Shown piece after piece: positions 1 through 8,650 of a DNA stretch of 64,000 nucleotides. The number at the start of each line of letters is the position of its first letter. The first letter of the stretch is position 1. The stretch is taken from NCBI GenBank assembly GCA_965224215.1, contig CBDCYS010000004.1, positions 1 through 64,000 of the forward strand, in the 5' to 3' direction. This stretch comes from CBDCYS01 sp965224215. Its GTDB lineage: Bacteria > Acidobacteriota > Terriglobia > Bryobacterales > UBA6623. The notes under the pieces are model-generated. The model was not told the origin of the DNA. It saw nothing but the letters and a program-made list of their open reading frames with translations, and did not search any database. A program made the position numbers and the translations under genes.

Positions 1-300
1 CTCAGTCGTGCTTCCATCGCTGGGATCGACATCGAAGTTGTCAATCGCCCGAAGCATACCGCGGACAGGAGGTACTTGCACCAGAAACTGCAGATCTCCC
101 GCCGCTACCGACAAGGCGGACTCTACCTTTTGACCCTGGCTCGCCACCGAACTGGCCAGCGCGGATTCAGCCCCGCTGGTTAGGGCGCTAGAGGTGGACT
201 GCATCCCGTGCCAGGAATTGGCAAGGGATGCCACAAACACCGCCGCGAACATGATTGCGGCGATCTTGTATTGAATCGAAGAGCGAAAACGTTCAAGCAT
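1..300 (-). CDS. Membrane sensor protein, N-terminal part (runs off the window)
   Basis: The reverse strand opens with an ATG at 300, preceded by AGGAG at normal spacing, and stays open for 100 codons to the window edge. The protein starts with a basic stretch and one hydrophobic segment (about residues 11-28). It then enters an extracytoplasmic region containing the motif PPVRGMLRAIDN followed by DVDPSDGST. That motif resembles periplasmic sensor regions of bacterial histidine kinases, diguanylate cyclases and chemoreceptors. The output domain lies outside the window, so the signalling type is unknown. Before the IS at 541-2280 arrived, the gene was divergent from the haem-binding protein at 2520, which could be a functional neighbour. 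Confident as a real gene; class is inferred. Confidence 0.7.
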   Translation of the reverse strand, partial: MLERFRSSIQYKIAAIMFAAVFVASLANSWHGMQSTSSALTSGAESALASSVASQGQKVESALSVAAGDLQFLVQVPPVRGMLRAIDNFDVDPSDGSTTE

Positions 301-540
301 CGGGGCTCCTTTGACGTCGCGGTTCTACACGGATTGGCTGCACCGTGACTGAACCCTTGCTAACGGGCGAACGCCCGCATCCGGGCAAGTCCAATGAAGA
401 ACCTGACCGGCTCCTTGCGAAGAAACTGAGCGGGCTTCAGTCTCCCGGCCCCCGCGGTAGTGCGGAGAACCATGGCTGTTGCGCATCTCTAGCAGGTTGG
501 GCCGGCGCTCACAGTGGTTCCAGAGAATGTGGTTCCAGAG

Positions 541-2280
541 ACTGGAAGGTGTGAAAAAATGACGACGAATCATACTCTATAAAGCCAACTACTTTGATAT
601 AATAAGTCATGCCCGACGAGCGTTCCCCGCGCTACCTCCCCATCGACCGTTCCCAACACGTCCTGCTGCCGCTCGATGTCGACCGCCTGATCGATTCCGA
701 TCATGTCGCCCGGCGCATCTGGCGCGTTGTCGATTCGCTCGATCTGAGCCGTTTCGAGCGCGACATCCGCGCCGTCGAGGGCGTTGCTGGCCGCCCCTCC
801 CACGCGCCGGAAGTGCTCATCTCGGTTTGGCTCTACGCCTGCACCAAAGGCCTTCATTCGGCCCGCGAAATCGAGCGCCAAATGGACTACGAACCCGCTC
901 TGCGTTGGCTCACCGGCCTACGTCCGATCAATCATCACACCTTGTCGGATTTCCGCGTCGGCCACGGCCAACCACTGCGCGAACTCTTCGAGGACGTGCT
1001 CGCCATGCTGCTGAAAAAGGACTTGGTGAAACTCGAGCGCGTGGCCGTCGACGGCACCAAGATTCGCGCCGATGTCAACAAGAAAAGCTTTCGCCAGAAG
1101 GACAAGATCGAGGAATATCTGCAGTTGGCGCGTGAGCATTTGGACGAACTCGAGCGCCAAGAGGCTGAAGAACAAATCACCCAAAAACAACAGAAAGCAC
1201 GACAGCGCGCGGCCCGACAAAAAGAAGAAAAGTTGCCGGAAGCACTGCAGGAAATCGAGCGATTGCGGGCCGCCAGGAAGGACAATAAGAGCAAGGATCC
1301 GCAAGCATCAACGACCGACCCGGAGGCGCGATTCATGTGGACCAGCGACAGCGGCGTCGCGCCCGCCTACAACGTGCAAATCACCGCCGACGCGTCCCAG
1401 GGCTTGATCGCCGATGTCGAAGTGGTCAACGATCCGCAGGACTCCGAACAGCTCGTGGCGGCGACGGATCGACTCCAGCAACGGCATGGGAAATATCCCT
1501 CCGAAGCCCTTGCTGACGGGGGTTATACGAACCATGCGTCCGTACTGGAGATGGACGAGCGTGGCGTCGACTACTACGGCAGTTGGACGGGCAGAAGCGG
1601 CAAGCCGAGCGGTCCCGGGACGCGGCGTCATGAAGATTATTGGGCCGACAAGTTTGTTTGGGATGAGGCCGCGGAGGTGCTGGTTTGTCCGCAAGGCAAG
1701 CGCTTGGAGCATAAGCGAACGCAATACCCGAAAGGGCGCACGGTGTCGGTCTATCGGGCGCGGGCGGCGGACTGCCGGGAGTGTCCAGTAAAGCAGTTGT
1801 GCTGTCCGGATTTAAAACTGAAAAGTCACGGGAGAAGCGTCTCAATTCAGGATTATGACGAGGCGGTGCGGCGCTTTGACGCGAAGATGGACACACAGGG
1901 AGCGCAAGCGATTTATAAGAAGCGGGCGCCGTTAGTGGAGTTTCCAAACGCTTGGATCAAGACGAAATTCAAGTTGCGGCGATTCTCAACGAGAGGCTTG
2001 GCGAAGGTGAGGTGCGAAGCCTGTTGGGCGGCATTAGCGTTCAACCTGCAACGCATGTTCCAGCTGGCGCCGGAGTTGATCCCGACCGGCTGATCGCTCC
2101 CCCAACGGCCCGCGACGGGCCGGGAAAAACCTCCCCATCGAGTGTCAGGCCGCGATGCAGGGTTCTCCTGCTCAAATGCTCCCCAACTCAAAAACTCCGT
2201 CAACCCAAAAAAAAGGGCGGTCCACCGAAAAAACTTAGCGAAATCCCGACCCAAAAACGAATTGCTTCACACCTTCCAGT
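541..2280 (+). mobile_element. IS1182-family insertion sequence
   Basis: A 15-bp perfect terminal inverted repeat (ACTGGAAGGTGTGAA at 541-555; its complement at 2266-2280) brackets one transposase gene. The flanks carry the near-identical direct repeat GGTTCCAGAR (531-540 and 2281-2290, 9 of 10 bases), a plausible target duplication. The left flank already holds a second copy of the unit at 516, so the duplication may predate the insertion. The element separates the sensor gene from the haem-binding protein gene. Element length is 1740 bp, normal for the family. Confidence 0.85.
609..2093 (+). CDS. IS1182-family transposase
   Basis: A 494-residue transposase with an N-terminal DUF772-like region (about 1-120) and a DDE catalytic core. 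Candidate catalytic residues are the Asp in VAVDGTKIRAD, the Asp in ALADGGYTN and the Glu in PLVEFPNAW. A charged Glu/Arg/Lys-rich coiled-coil stretch (about 160-220) and a Cys-rich segment (CRECPVKQLCCP) are also family features. The ATG at 609 follows an AT-rich leader inside the left IS end, and no stop interrupts the frame. It is full length with intact termini, so the copy may be active. Confidence 0.93.
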   Translation: MPDERSPRYLPIDRSQHVLLPLDVDRLIDSDHVARRIWRVVDSLDLSRFERDIRAVEGVAGRPSHAPEVLISVWLYACTKGLHSAREIERQMDYEPALRWLTGLRPINHHTLSDFRVGHGQPLRELFEDVLAMLLKKDLVKLERVAVDGTKIRADVNKKSFRQKDKIEEYLQLAREHLDELERQEAEEQITQKQQKARQRAARQKEEKLPEALQEIERLRAARKDNKSKDPQASTTDPEARFMWTSDSGVAPAYNVQITADASQGLIADVEVVNDPQDSEQLVAATDRLQQRHGKYPSEALADGGYTNHASVLEMDERGVDYYGSWTGRSGKPSGPGTRRHEDYWADKFVWDEAAEVLVCPQGKRLEHKRTQYPKGRTVSVYRARAADCRECPVKQLCCPDLKLKSHGRSVSIQDYDEAVRRFDAKMDTQGAQAIYKKRAPLVEFPNAWIKTKFKLRRFSTRGLAKVRCEACWAALAFNLQRMFQLAPELIPTG

Positions 2281-2519
2281 GGTTCCAGAAAATGTGGCGT
2301 CGCCTCCAAGAGATGTGATCGACGGTAGCTGAGAATGCCTTAAGGGTTGCGGCGGGATTAAGTGAAAACCGCTGCCGAGGGGCGCCTGCAATTGGCGTTA
2401 AGCCGATTAAGATATTCCTTGCGCTGACCGACAACAATCTTTAGAAACAGAACCTTGGCGGTTTCTCTGTCTGTTCGACTGAGTCTACGCCAGCCTAATC
2501 ACCCTCTGGAGACGCGTAA

Positions 2520-3293
2520 ATGAAGAAAAGAAAGATCCTAAACATTCTCGCTACATGCATGATTTGCTGCGGAGTCAATCTCTCCCTTCAAGCGAAGACA
2601 GACATTTCCTATGACGAGCTGGCGCACGACGTAACCGCGCTGGTTCGAGCCTTCCGCCAGACGATCGTCGTCAACCCGGATTCCATCCACAAAACGAACG
2701 AATACTTTCAAGAACCGGCCGCCCGCCTCACAAGGCTAACGGGACAGGCAAAAGTCTTCTTCAAGGCCATGGCCCAAAAGGATTACCCCGTAGACGACGC
2801 AAGCGAATCTGGACAGATTCGAATGGCCCTCGAGAAGGCCTTTGAAAAGGTCATCCTCGATGTTGCGGCTGGCAAACACGACCTCAAGTGGAAGGGCGAG
2901 AACGAATACGTCAAGAAATGGGACGGAAAGCTCTTGCCGGCCCGCTTTGCCGCGCTGGTCGCCGAGGAATTCAATGTTCTGACCGACGGCCGAGTAAGCA
3001 TTAAACTGACGACCTCGAAGCAACTGCTGGTCAACGAGAACAATGCTCCAGACGATTGGGAGTCCGAGGTGATTGAGACCGTTCTTCTCAATACGAACAA
3101 AAATACGGGAAAGCCTCAGTCGCTCGATTCTCCAACCGAATTCCGCTATGTGCTCCCGGAGTTCTACGCCCCCGCCTGCATTCAGTGCCACGGCACCAGC
3201 GACGGCCAGGAAGGGTTCGACATCCACCCCTCAAAGTTGGCGCGGAGCGTCGGCAGTTTCGCGGGTGCGATTAGTATTCGCATCAGGAAATAA
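2520..3293 (+). CDS. Periplasmic c-type haem protein, Tll0287/DUF3365-like
   Basis: A 257-residue protein with a signal peptide (about 1-25, ending SLQA-K) and a single c-type haem motif, CIQCHG, at residues 220-225. The layout of a helical N-terminal half and a C-terminal CxxCH near the sequence IHP..LA matches the Tll0287-like/DUF3365 haem-binding domain, a PAS-like periplasmic sensor module. It may act as a free redox or ligand sensor or electron carrier. GGAG lies 9 bases before the ATG. A divergent membrane sensor lies on the other side of the IS1182 element, so they may have formed a signalling pair. The ligand is unknown. Confidence 0.75.
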   Translation: MKKRKILNILATCMICCGVNLSLQAKTDISYDELAHDVTALVRAFRQTIVVNPDSIHKTNEYFQEPAARLTRLTGQAKVFFKAMAQKDYPVDDASESGQIRMALEKAFEKVILDVAAGKHDLKWKGENEYVKKWDGKLLPARFAALVAEEFNVLTDGRVSIKLTTSKQLLVNENNAPDDWESEVIETVLLNTNKNTGKPQSLDSPTEFRYVLPEFYAPACIQCHGTSDGQEGFDIHPSKLARSVGSFAGAISIRIRK

Positions 3294-3477
3294 CGGCGAC
3301 GTAAGGAAACTTCGCCGCACTCCGCCAGCGCTGCACTTTTAAGAATGCCTGGGCAGGTGAGCTCGAAGTTGTAGCAGGCGGCTCGCAGCGTATCACAATC
3401 CGGGTTATTTCCGGCGGACATGTAGCACGGGCTGTAATCCTTGCCAAAATTGCCTGAGGGTTCCGAAAGCGGGAACG

Positions 3478-3502
3478 GAGCCCCAGGCGCAAGCCTGGGG
3501 TC
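3478..3502 (+). repeat. REP-like palindrome, family B
   Basis: A 25-base palindrome: GAG, stem CCCCAGGC, a four-base loop, stem GCCTGGGG, then TC. Related copies lie at 14694, 20333, 30825 and 34424, with stem bases changed on both sides so that pairing is kept. It follows the gene ending at 3293 and may also affect mRNA 3' ends. Confidence 0.7.
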
Positions 3503-3565
3503 GAGGCCGCCAAGCCCTACGATCCTCAAGGGTTCCGACTCTGCTCTGTTCGAGGCTCGTGCGCC

Positions 3566-4702
3566 CTAGTACTTCACAATCTTCATTTCGTAAGTCCCGC
3601 CCGCATACTCGACGTAGAATTGCTCGACGTTCTCTCCAAGGGCGGCGTTGAGTTCTTGGCTCGTCGTGTAGTCGCCATGGAGGATGTACTTGCCCGCCTT
3701 ATCGAACTCCTGCCCGGGGTTGCGGATGGCCTGCTCGATATCCCTGAAAAGGCCGACCGTGAATTGCATCTCAATGATCGTGACTATGGGGTCGAGCCTC
3801 TGCTCTCGCCGCAACGCCGCCACCTCTTGCTCAGTCAACAGCCGAGCGACCAATTGCGGCGGCGTTGCGTAATGGCCCAATTCCCGCATTCGGCGCGTCA
3901 CGTGTAGCGACGCTTCATACTCGCTCATGCCCGCGGCAACCGCCTCCGCGGTGAGCCTCTCTTGCGCGCCCGTGAATTCTTGGATTCGCTCGATGTCGGC
4001 CCTGCGCGAGTATTGCTCGACATCGGAAGGACGGATGCCATCGGGATACACCCGGTCACAAGCCTCATCCTTCAGCAGAACACGCACCTCCGCGGACGAG
4101 GAATGGAGCTCGACAATAGCGCACGGAAACGCCTCTTCGCCCCTGGCTGCGATGATTTCCCAATCGCCGGAAAGCGTCGGCTCGCTGCCGCCCGAGATCG
4201 CCAGCCATTCTTGATTCCACTGCTCTTTCTCGACCATCTCATTGGTCAGGCTGTTCCATGTGCGGCTCACGACGTGCGGCTCCGACGCCGGCCGTGCGGG
4301 AACGCGAACGCTGATCCTGTACTCGAGGTTGGTCTCATCTACCCAGCGCAACTGCGTGCTCGGCGAGCTGAAGGCCCGTCCCCGGTAGGTGCGCATATAC
4401 TTGCCTTCAACCGGTGACGCCGTCCACGACTTTAAGATCTCGATGCTGCCCGTGTCGATGTCGAGCTTCCGAAGCGAAAAACGGTCGTGCCAGACGAAAA
4501 CGTAAGCGGGAGGAGTGAAATTTTCGATTCCTAATCCAGCAACGAGGCCACGAGATTCTCGCGCAATGAAGTAAACTTCGCGGCCGTCTGGCGAGTAGAC
4601 CGGAGAGAAATATCCCTCATGACTTTGCACCTGAGCGAGAAGGATTAGTCCAACCCCAACCACAAGCACCAGCAGAACCCCAAGGATAATCTTCTTCATC
4701 AT
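3566..4702 (-). CDS. Membrane-anchored protein of unknown function
   Basis: A 378-residue protein with an N-terminal hydrophobic anchor or signal (residues 4-24), then the blade-like motif YSPDGREVYFIA (about 37-48), as in PD40/TolB-type beta-propellers. No complete propeller is recognisable. The middle is rich in Glu/Arg and probably helical. The start codon at 4702 overlaps the stop of the epimerase gene by four bases (ATGA), so the two are translationally coupled. Function is unknown. Its place at the end of an acyl-CoA/methylmalonyl-CoA cluster does not by itself indicate a role. Confidence 0.75.
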   Translation of the reverse strand: MMKKIILGVLLVLVVGVGLILLAQVQSHEGYFSPVYSPDGREVYFIARESRGLVAGLGIENFTPPAYVFVWHDRFSLRKLDIDTGSIEILKSWTASPVEGKYMRTYRGRAFSSPSTQLRWVDETNLEYRISVRVPARPASEPHVVSRTWNSLTNEMVEKEQWNQEWLAISGGSEPTLSGDWEIIAARGEEAFPCAIVELHSSSAEVRVLLKDEACDRVYPDGIRPSDVEQYSRRADIERIQEFTGAQERLTAEAVAAGMSEYEASLHVTRRMRELGHYATPPQLVARLLTEQEVAALRREQRLDPIVTIIEMQFTVGLFRDIEQAIRNPGQEFDKAGKYILHGDYTTSQELNAALGENVEQFYVEYAGGTYEMKIVKY

Positions 4703-5178
4703 GTGAGCTTGTCTCCCACCTCGCCTTCCGCCGCCAGCTCTGTCACACGAGGTTCACTACCCGCGACCGCTGCGCCGGAATCATCCTCAATCAGCTCGAG
4801 CAGCACACCGCCCGTCGACGCCGGATGCACAAAAACATACTTGTAACCCTCAGCCCCTCTCTGGATCTGGTCCTTGACCAGGCGCGCCCCCTCTGCCTTG
4901 ATCCGCTCGACAGCCGCCGCCAAGTCCGGCACTCGTAGCGCAATATGATGGAGCCCTTCGCCACGCTTCTCGATAAATTTCGCGATGACCGAATCGCCGG
5001 AGGTAGCTTCGAGCAACTCTAGCCGCGGGCCGCCAACCGCCAGCATGGCAACCTCAACTTTCTCGTGCTCGACAACAACGCGCTCGCCGGCATCAACGCC
5101 AAGCGCATCCCGGTAGAGCGCCAGCGTTGCGTCAATCGAGCGAACAGCGATTCCGATATGGTCGATTTTGGCGGACAC
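4699..5178 (-). CDS. mce: Methylmalonyl-CoA epimerase
   Basis: A 159-residue protein of the vicinal oxygen chelate fold that interconverts the (S) and (R) forms of methylmalonyl-CoA in propionate and branched-chain amino acid breakdown. Visible family motifs are IDHIGIAVRSIDATLALYRD at the N-terminus, KRGEGLHHIALRV in the middle and a C-terminal VLLELIE. They supply the metal-binding His and Glu residues (first His near residue 7, HHIA, and the final LELIE). It lies 91 bp downstream of meaB on the same strand, which supports the assignment. No methylmalonyl-CoA mutase subunit is present in the window. Confidence 0.9.
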   Translation of the reverse strand: MSAKIDHIGIAVRSIDATLALYRDALGVDAGERVVVEHEKVEVAMLAVGGPRLELLEATSGDSVIAKFIEKRGEGLHHIALRVPDLAAAVERIKAEGARLVKDQIQRGAEGYKYVFVHPASTGGVLLELIEDDSGAAVAGSEPRVTELAAEGEVGDKLT

Positions 5179-5269
5179 GGGTCGGTTGATTTGTCTTATG
5201 CGTCTCTATCTTATGCAATGAAATGGGGCATCGAATGATCTATCTAGGCATCGAATCTATCAGGGAGCC

Positions 5270-6259
5270 TCAATACCGGCTCTGGCCCGCGACCCCAACC
5301 TGCCCGATCACTTCGTCGACGAATTCGTAGGGATTCAAGCGCCGCCCTACGACTTCGCGAGCCGCTTCGGCGATCTTGGCATCGTCGAGCGTCTCGGCGA
5401 CAACGCGCTCGATCAGCCGCTGCCGAATCATCGTCATCAGCCGCTCTTTCCATGCCGCTACCGCTCTCTCGCTACCGCTTGGCAATCCGCTCAGGGCGTC
5501 AACCAGCTCGGCGACACCTTTATTATCCGAAGCGACGGTTTGCACGATCGGCGGCCTGGCTTGTTCAGCCGGCAGCAACGAGAGCAATGCTTCCAATTGA
5601 CCTTGAACGCGATCAGCACCAGGCTGGTCGGCCTTATTGATCACAAACAAGTCGGCGATTTCCATGATGCCGGCCTTCAGTGTCTGGACATCGTCGCCCA
5701 TCGAAGGTGTCAGCACCAGGGCTACTGCCGAAGCAAGCTTGACCACTTCAATCTCGGCCTGTCCGACACCTACCGTTTCGATAATCACAACGTCGCGTCC
5801 GGAAGCCTCCAGCGTCACAATCACATCCGCCGTGGTCGGGGCCAACCCTCCAAGGATTCCGCGTGTCGCCATCGAGCGGATAAAGACCCCAGGGTCGTCG
5901 TGATGCGCCTGCATCCGGACCCGGTCGCCCAGGATCGCGCCCCCTGTATAAGGGCTCGTCGGATCCGCCGCGACGACCGCAACCGAGCGGCCCTGCTGTC
6001 GCAAATGAGTGGTCAGACAATTGACGAGTGTGCTCTTCCCCGCCCCGGGCGCACCGGTAATTCCAATCCGCAAGCTCCCGCCAGAGAAGGGAAACAAGGC
6101 CCGCAGCAAATTCTCCGCCTCTGCCCCGCGGTTCTCAATGACACTCAGCGCCCGCGCCAGCACCCGCGGGTCACCCTGACGGATCTTCTCCACCCAGGCT
6201 CCCCGGTCTGCCGAACCGGGGTCTGCCGAAGCTGGGTCTGCCGAAACGTGGATACTCAC
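5270..6259 (-). CDS. meaB: MeaB/ArgK-type GTPase, mutase chaperone
   Basis: A G3E-family P-loop GTPase that protects and reloads B12-dependent methylmalonyl-CoA mutase. Family marks are the Walker A motif GAPGAGKST, VVAADPTSPYTGGAILGDR, ETVGVGQAE (switch/Walker B) and NKAD (guanine specificity). The frame is open further upstream, but that part is the shadow of the acyl-CoA dehydrogenase. The GTG at 6259 overlaps the dehydrogenase stop (GTGA), giving 329 residues, the usual length. The first residues after the start repeat a short SADP motif encoded by three GTCTGCCGAA repeats. It forms one operon with the dehydrogenase and epimerase. Confidence 0.92.
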   Translation of the reverse strand: MSIHVSADPASADPGSADRGAWVEKIRQGDPRVLARALSVIENRGAEAENLLRALFPFSGGSLRIGITGAPGAGKSTLVNCLTTHLRQQGRSVAVVAADPTSPYTGGAILGDRVRMQAHHDDPGVFIRSMATRGILGGLAPTTADVIVTLEASGRDVVIIETVGVGQAEIEVVKLASAVALVLTPSMGDDVQTLKAGIMEIADLFVINKADQPGADRVQGQLEALLSLLPAEQARPPIVQTVASDNKGVAELVDALSGLPSGSERAVAAWKERLMTMIRQRLIERVVAETLDDAKIAEAAREVVGRRLNPYEFVDEVIGQVGVAGQSRY

Positions 6260-7428
6260 GAAGACACCGCGTCGTTGCTTGAGGATTTGGCCTTGAGGAT
6301 CTGGCGGGCAATGATCATGCGCTGGATTTCGCTGGTGCCTTCGCCGATCGTCATCAGCTTGACATCGCGATAGAACTTCTCGACCGGATAATCCTTGATA
6401 AAGCCGTAGCCGCCAAAGACCTGCACCGCCTCGCCAGCCGCCCGCACCGCTGCCTCGCTGGCATACAGCTTGGCCATCGAAGAAAGCTTCGTCACCCGCC
6501 GACCCTGGTTGAGGTTCCATCCCGCCTGATAGGTCAGCAGCCTTGCCGCCTCGATCTCGGTCGCCATGTCCGCAAGTTTGTGCTGGATCGCTTGGAATTC
6601 CGAGATAGCGCTGCCGAACTGCTTGCGCTGCTTGGAGTATTCGAGCGCCGCTTCGTAGGCCCCTTGCGCGATCCCAACCGACAGAGCGGCGATCGCGATG
6701 CGGCCGCCGTCCAGCGTTCGCATGGCCCCCATGAAGCCGTGGCCGCGCTGTCCCAGTAGTTGATCGAGTGCTAGCCGGCAGTCTTCAAAAATGACCTCGC
6801 CGGTATTGCTGGCGCGCATCCCGAGTTTGTTTTCCTTGCGGCCTGGGCGGAAGCCCTCCGTTCCTTTGTCGATGATGAACGCCGAGATCCCCTTCTCCCC
6901 CCGCGGTGGATCGGTGACCGCCATGGCCACGCAGACATCGGCCAAATGCGCATTCGTTGTAAACGTCTTCGAGCCGTTCAGGACCCAACCGTCGACGTTT
7001 TCTTCTGCGCGCGTTTTCGTGCCCGCGGCGTCGGATCCGGCATCTGGCTCGGTCAGCGCCCAGCAGCCGATCCATTCGCCCGTGGCTAGCTTCGGCACGT
7101 ACTTTCGCTTCTGTTCATCGCTGCCCACGAGGTAGATGTGATTGGTGCAAAGTGACGTTTGCGCCGCCACAAAAAGGGCAACGGAGGGGTCTACGCGGGC
7201 CAGCTCTTCGACCACAATCGAGTAGTCGATATACCCCATTCCGCTGCCGCCAAACTCTTCCGGGAAGATCGTCCCGAACAATCCCAGCCCGCTGGCCTGG
7301 CGGATCAACTCTGCCGGCAGCGCTTGTTGCTCGTCCCACTCCATCACGTGAGGCCGAATCTCGCCCTCGGCGAACTCACGCACCGACTTTCGCAGCTCGA
7401 TTTGATCCTCGCTTAGCTCGAAATTCAT
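6256..7428 (-). CDS. Acyl-CoA dehydrogenase
   Basis: A flavoenzyme of 390 residues oxidising acyl-CoA thioesters and passing electrons to ETF. All domains are present: N-terminal helical domain (about 1-120), beta domain with WALTEPDAGSDA, and C-terminal helical domain with FGSAISEFQAIQHKLADM and QVFGGYGFIKDYPVEKFYRD. The base is the Glu in TIGEGTSEIQR, the short-chain/butyryl type position. The frame runs open into the IS1595 element upstream, but MNFELSEDQ is the family start. The IS inserted only 24 bp upstream and has cut the gene from its original leader. It is the first gene of the meaB-mce cluster, so propionate or branched-chain substrates are plausible. Confidence 0.93.
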   Translation of the reverse strand: MNFELSEDQIELRKSVREFAEGEIRPHVMEWDEQQALPAELIRQASGLGLFGTIFPEEFGGSGMGYIDYSIVVEELARVDPSVALFVAAQTSLCTNHIYLVGSDEQKRKYVPKLATGEWIGCWALTEPDAGSDAAGTKTRAEENVDGWVLNGSKTFTTNAHLADVCVAMAVTDPPRGEKGISAFIIDKGTEGFRPGRKENKLGMRASNTGEVIFEDCRLALDQLLGQRGHGFMGAMRTLDGGRIAIAALSVGIAQGAYEAALEYSKQRKQFGSAISEFQAIQHKLADMATEIEAARLLTYQAGWNLNQGRRVTKLSSMAKLYASEAAVRAAGEAVQVFGGYGFIKDYPVEKFYRDVKLMTIGEGTSEIQRMIIARQILKAKSSSNDAVSS

Positions 7429-7451
7429 TTCAGTCTTTTCATTTTCGCCTA

Positions 7452-8482
7452 GATGGGTATCCGGTTGACTCAGGTAGTCCCAATATCTTGTGGTTTGGGG
7501 ATTTTCTTGGGTTCTGTAACCGGGTGAACAATCATCTTGTAAGTCGCCGGATCCACGGCTACCGCCTGCTGGACGAGCCGATAGAAGAGTTTGCCTCGGC
7601 TTTTGGATTTGCGGCGGTTGAAACGGAAGGTGAACTCGTCCAGGTAGTAGTCCAGATGTTTGTGGCTCACGGCGCCCTGATGGGTGCCCAGCAGCCAGCG
7701 CTTGAGCAGTGACATCACGCGGTGGACGCGGGGCATCAATTCCGACGCGGACTGCTCCTGCCTGCTGACAACTGTGACCTGATGGACGTAGCCTTCCTTT
7801 TTCAACCCGGAGTAACCGGGCCAGCCGTCGGTATGCACCACGCTGCCCGGCTCGATGCACTCCTCCACGAAAGGCAACAGGCTCTCGCCCGAGGCATCCT
7901 CGATTCTCTTCATGCGAATCCGGCCGATACCCCGCCCATCCTCTTGAGCGGCCACTGCGATCAATGCTTTGTTTTTCAGGTTTCGGCCCCGCAGGCCCTC
8001 TTCGAGCCCGCCCCAGTAGCTTTCATCGACTTCCACCGTCCCGGCCAGCAAATCCCGTCCCGGCCGCACCATCGCGCGCCGCATTTTGTGCAGCCAGGTC
8101 CAAGCCGTTTCGTACCTGTTGAGCCCCAACACTCTTTGCAGTCCCAAAGCGCTGGCTCCGGTTTTTTGGGTGGTGACCCACCACATCGCACGAAACCACA
8201 ACGGCAAAGGGCTGCGCGTGTCCTGAAAGATGGTCCCGGCGGTCACCGAGGTTTGGCGCCCACACGCAGCGCACTGCAGCAGCACTTTTCGCAAAGGCCA
8301 CGACTTTCCACAACCGCAACCCGGACAGCGGAAACCGTCCGGCCAGCGCAGCCGGAACAGATACTCCCGGCAGGCCTCCTCACTGCTAAAACGGGCCTCG
8401 AACTCTGTCAGGTTCTGAGGGTAATCTTCCATCTGCCGGCATACTACATCTTGGGGCTACCTGAGTCAACCGGATACCCACC
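7452..8482 (-). mobile_element. IS1595-family insertion sequence (copy 1)
   Basis: A 1031-bp element bounded by inverted repeats of about 37 bp (7452-7488 and 8446-8482, three to four mismatches). The exact 8-bp target duplication TTCGCCTA is at 7444-7451 and 8483-8490, the size this family makes. One transposase gene fills the element on the reverse strand. It landed inside a 16-bp tandem repeat just upstream of the acyl-CoA dehydrogenase start, separating that operon from its former upstream region. Confidence 0.92.
7470..8432 (-). CDS. IS1595-family transposase
   Basis: A 320-residue transposase of the ISXO2-like group. An N-terminal zinc-ribbon region contains CPGCGCGKSW...CAACGRQ (about 35-60). 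A DDE-type core follows with EVDESYWGG, VHTDGWPGY and the late HKHLDYYLDEFTFRFNRR segment. It has 28 residues more than the usual minimum and no stop, so the copy looks intact. It is clearly different in sequence from the second IS1595 copy at 10236, so the two arrived independently. Confidence 0.92.
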   Translation of the reverse strand: MEDYPQNLTEFEARFSSEEACREYLFRLRWPDGFRCPGCGCGKSWPLRKVLLQCAACGRQTSVTAGTIFQDTRSPLPLWFRAMWWVTTQKTGASALGLQRVLGLNRYETAWTWLHKMRRAMVRPGRDLLAGTVEVDESYWGGLEEGLRGRNLKNKALIAVAAQEDGRGIGRIRMKRIEDASGESLLPFVEECIEPGSVVHTDGWPGYSGLKKEGYVHQVTVVSRQEQSASELMPRVHRVMSLLKRWLLGTHQGAVSHKHLDYYLDEFTFRFNRRKSKSRGKLFYRLVQQAVAVDPATYKMIVHPVTEPKKIPKPQDIGTT

Positions 8483-8523
8483 TTCGCCTAAGTTCATTTT
8501 CGCCTAAGTTCATTCTCGCCTAA
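8483..8523 (-). repeat. Tandem repeat TTAGGCGARAATGAAC at a former translation start
   Basis: On the reverse strand the unit TTAGGCGA(A/G)AATGAAC runs about two and a half times here. It continues on the other side of the IS at 7436-7451, giving three copies before insertion. Each unit contains a purine-rich AGGCGA followed by ATG, so each looks like a ribosome-binding site plus start codon. The stretch led directly into the acyl-CoA dehydrogenase gene. Confidence 0.7.
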
Positions 8524-8598
8524 ATGGAGTTACCCGTCGCGGTCACGGTAGTCCATCTGTCGGGTACTCGGGTTTTCACCGCCCCCAGCTCGAATCTT

Positions 8599-8636
8599 CC
8601 GTAGCGCGGGGCTCGGAGAGACCCGCGGCCTTCCGC
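8599..8636 (+). repeat. REP-like palindrome, family A
   Basis: Sequence beginning CCGTAGCGCGGGGCTCG and ending ACCCGCGGCCTTCCGC, with the inner stem GCGGG/CCCGC. Close relatives occur at 51093 and 53316 and as a copy split by an IS at 51163 and 53263. Confidence 0.6.
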
Positions 8637-8650
8637 TAAGATGAACCGAT

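Noticed and set aside
6256..7860. Extended acyl-CoA dehydrogenase start at 7860 inside the IS
   Set aside because: The extra 144 codons are antisense to the IS1595 transposase frame and lack family similarity; MNFELSEDQ is the normal start.
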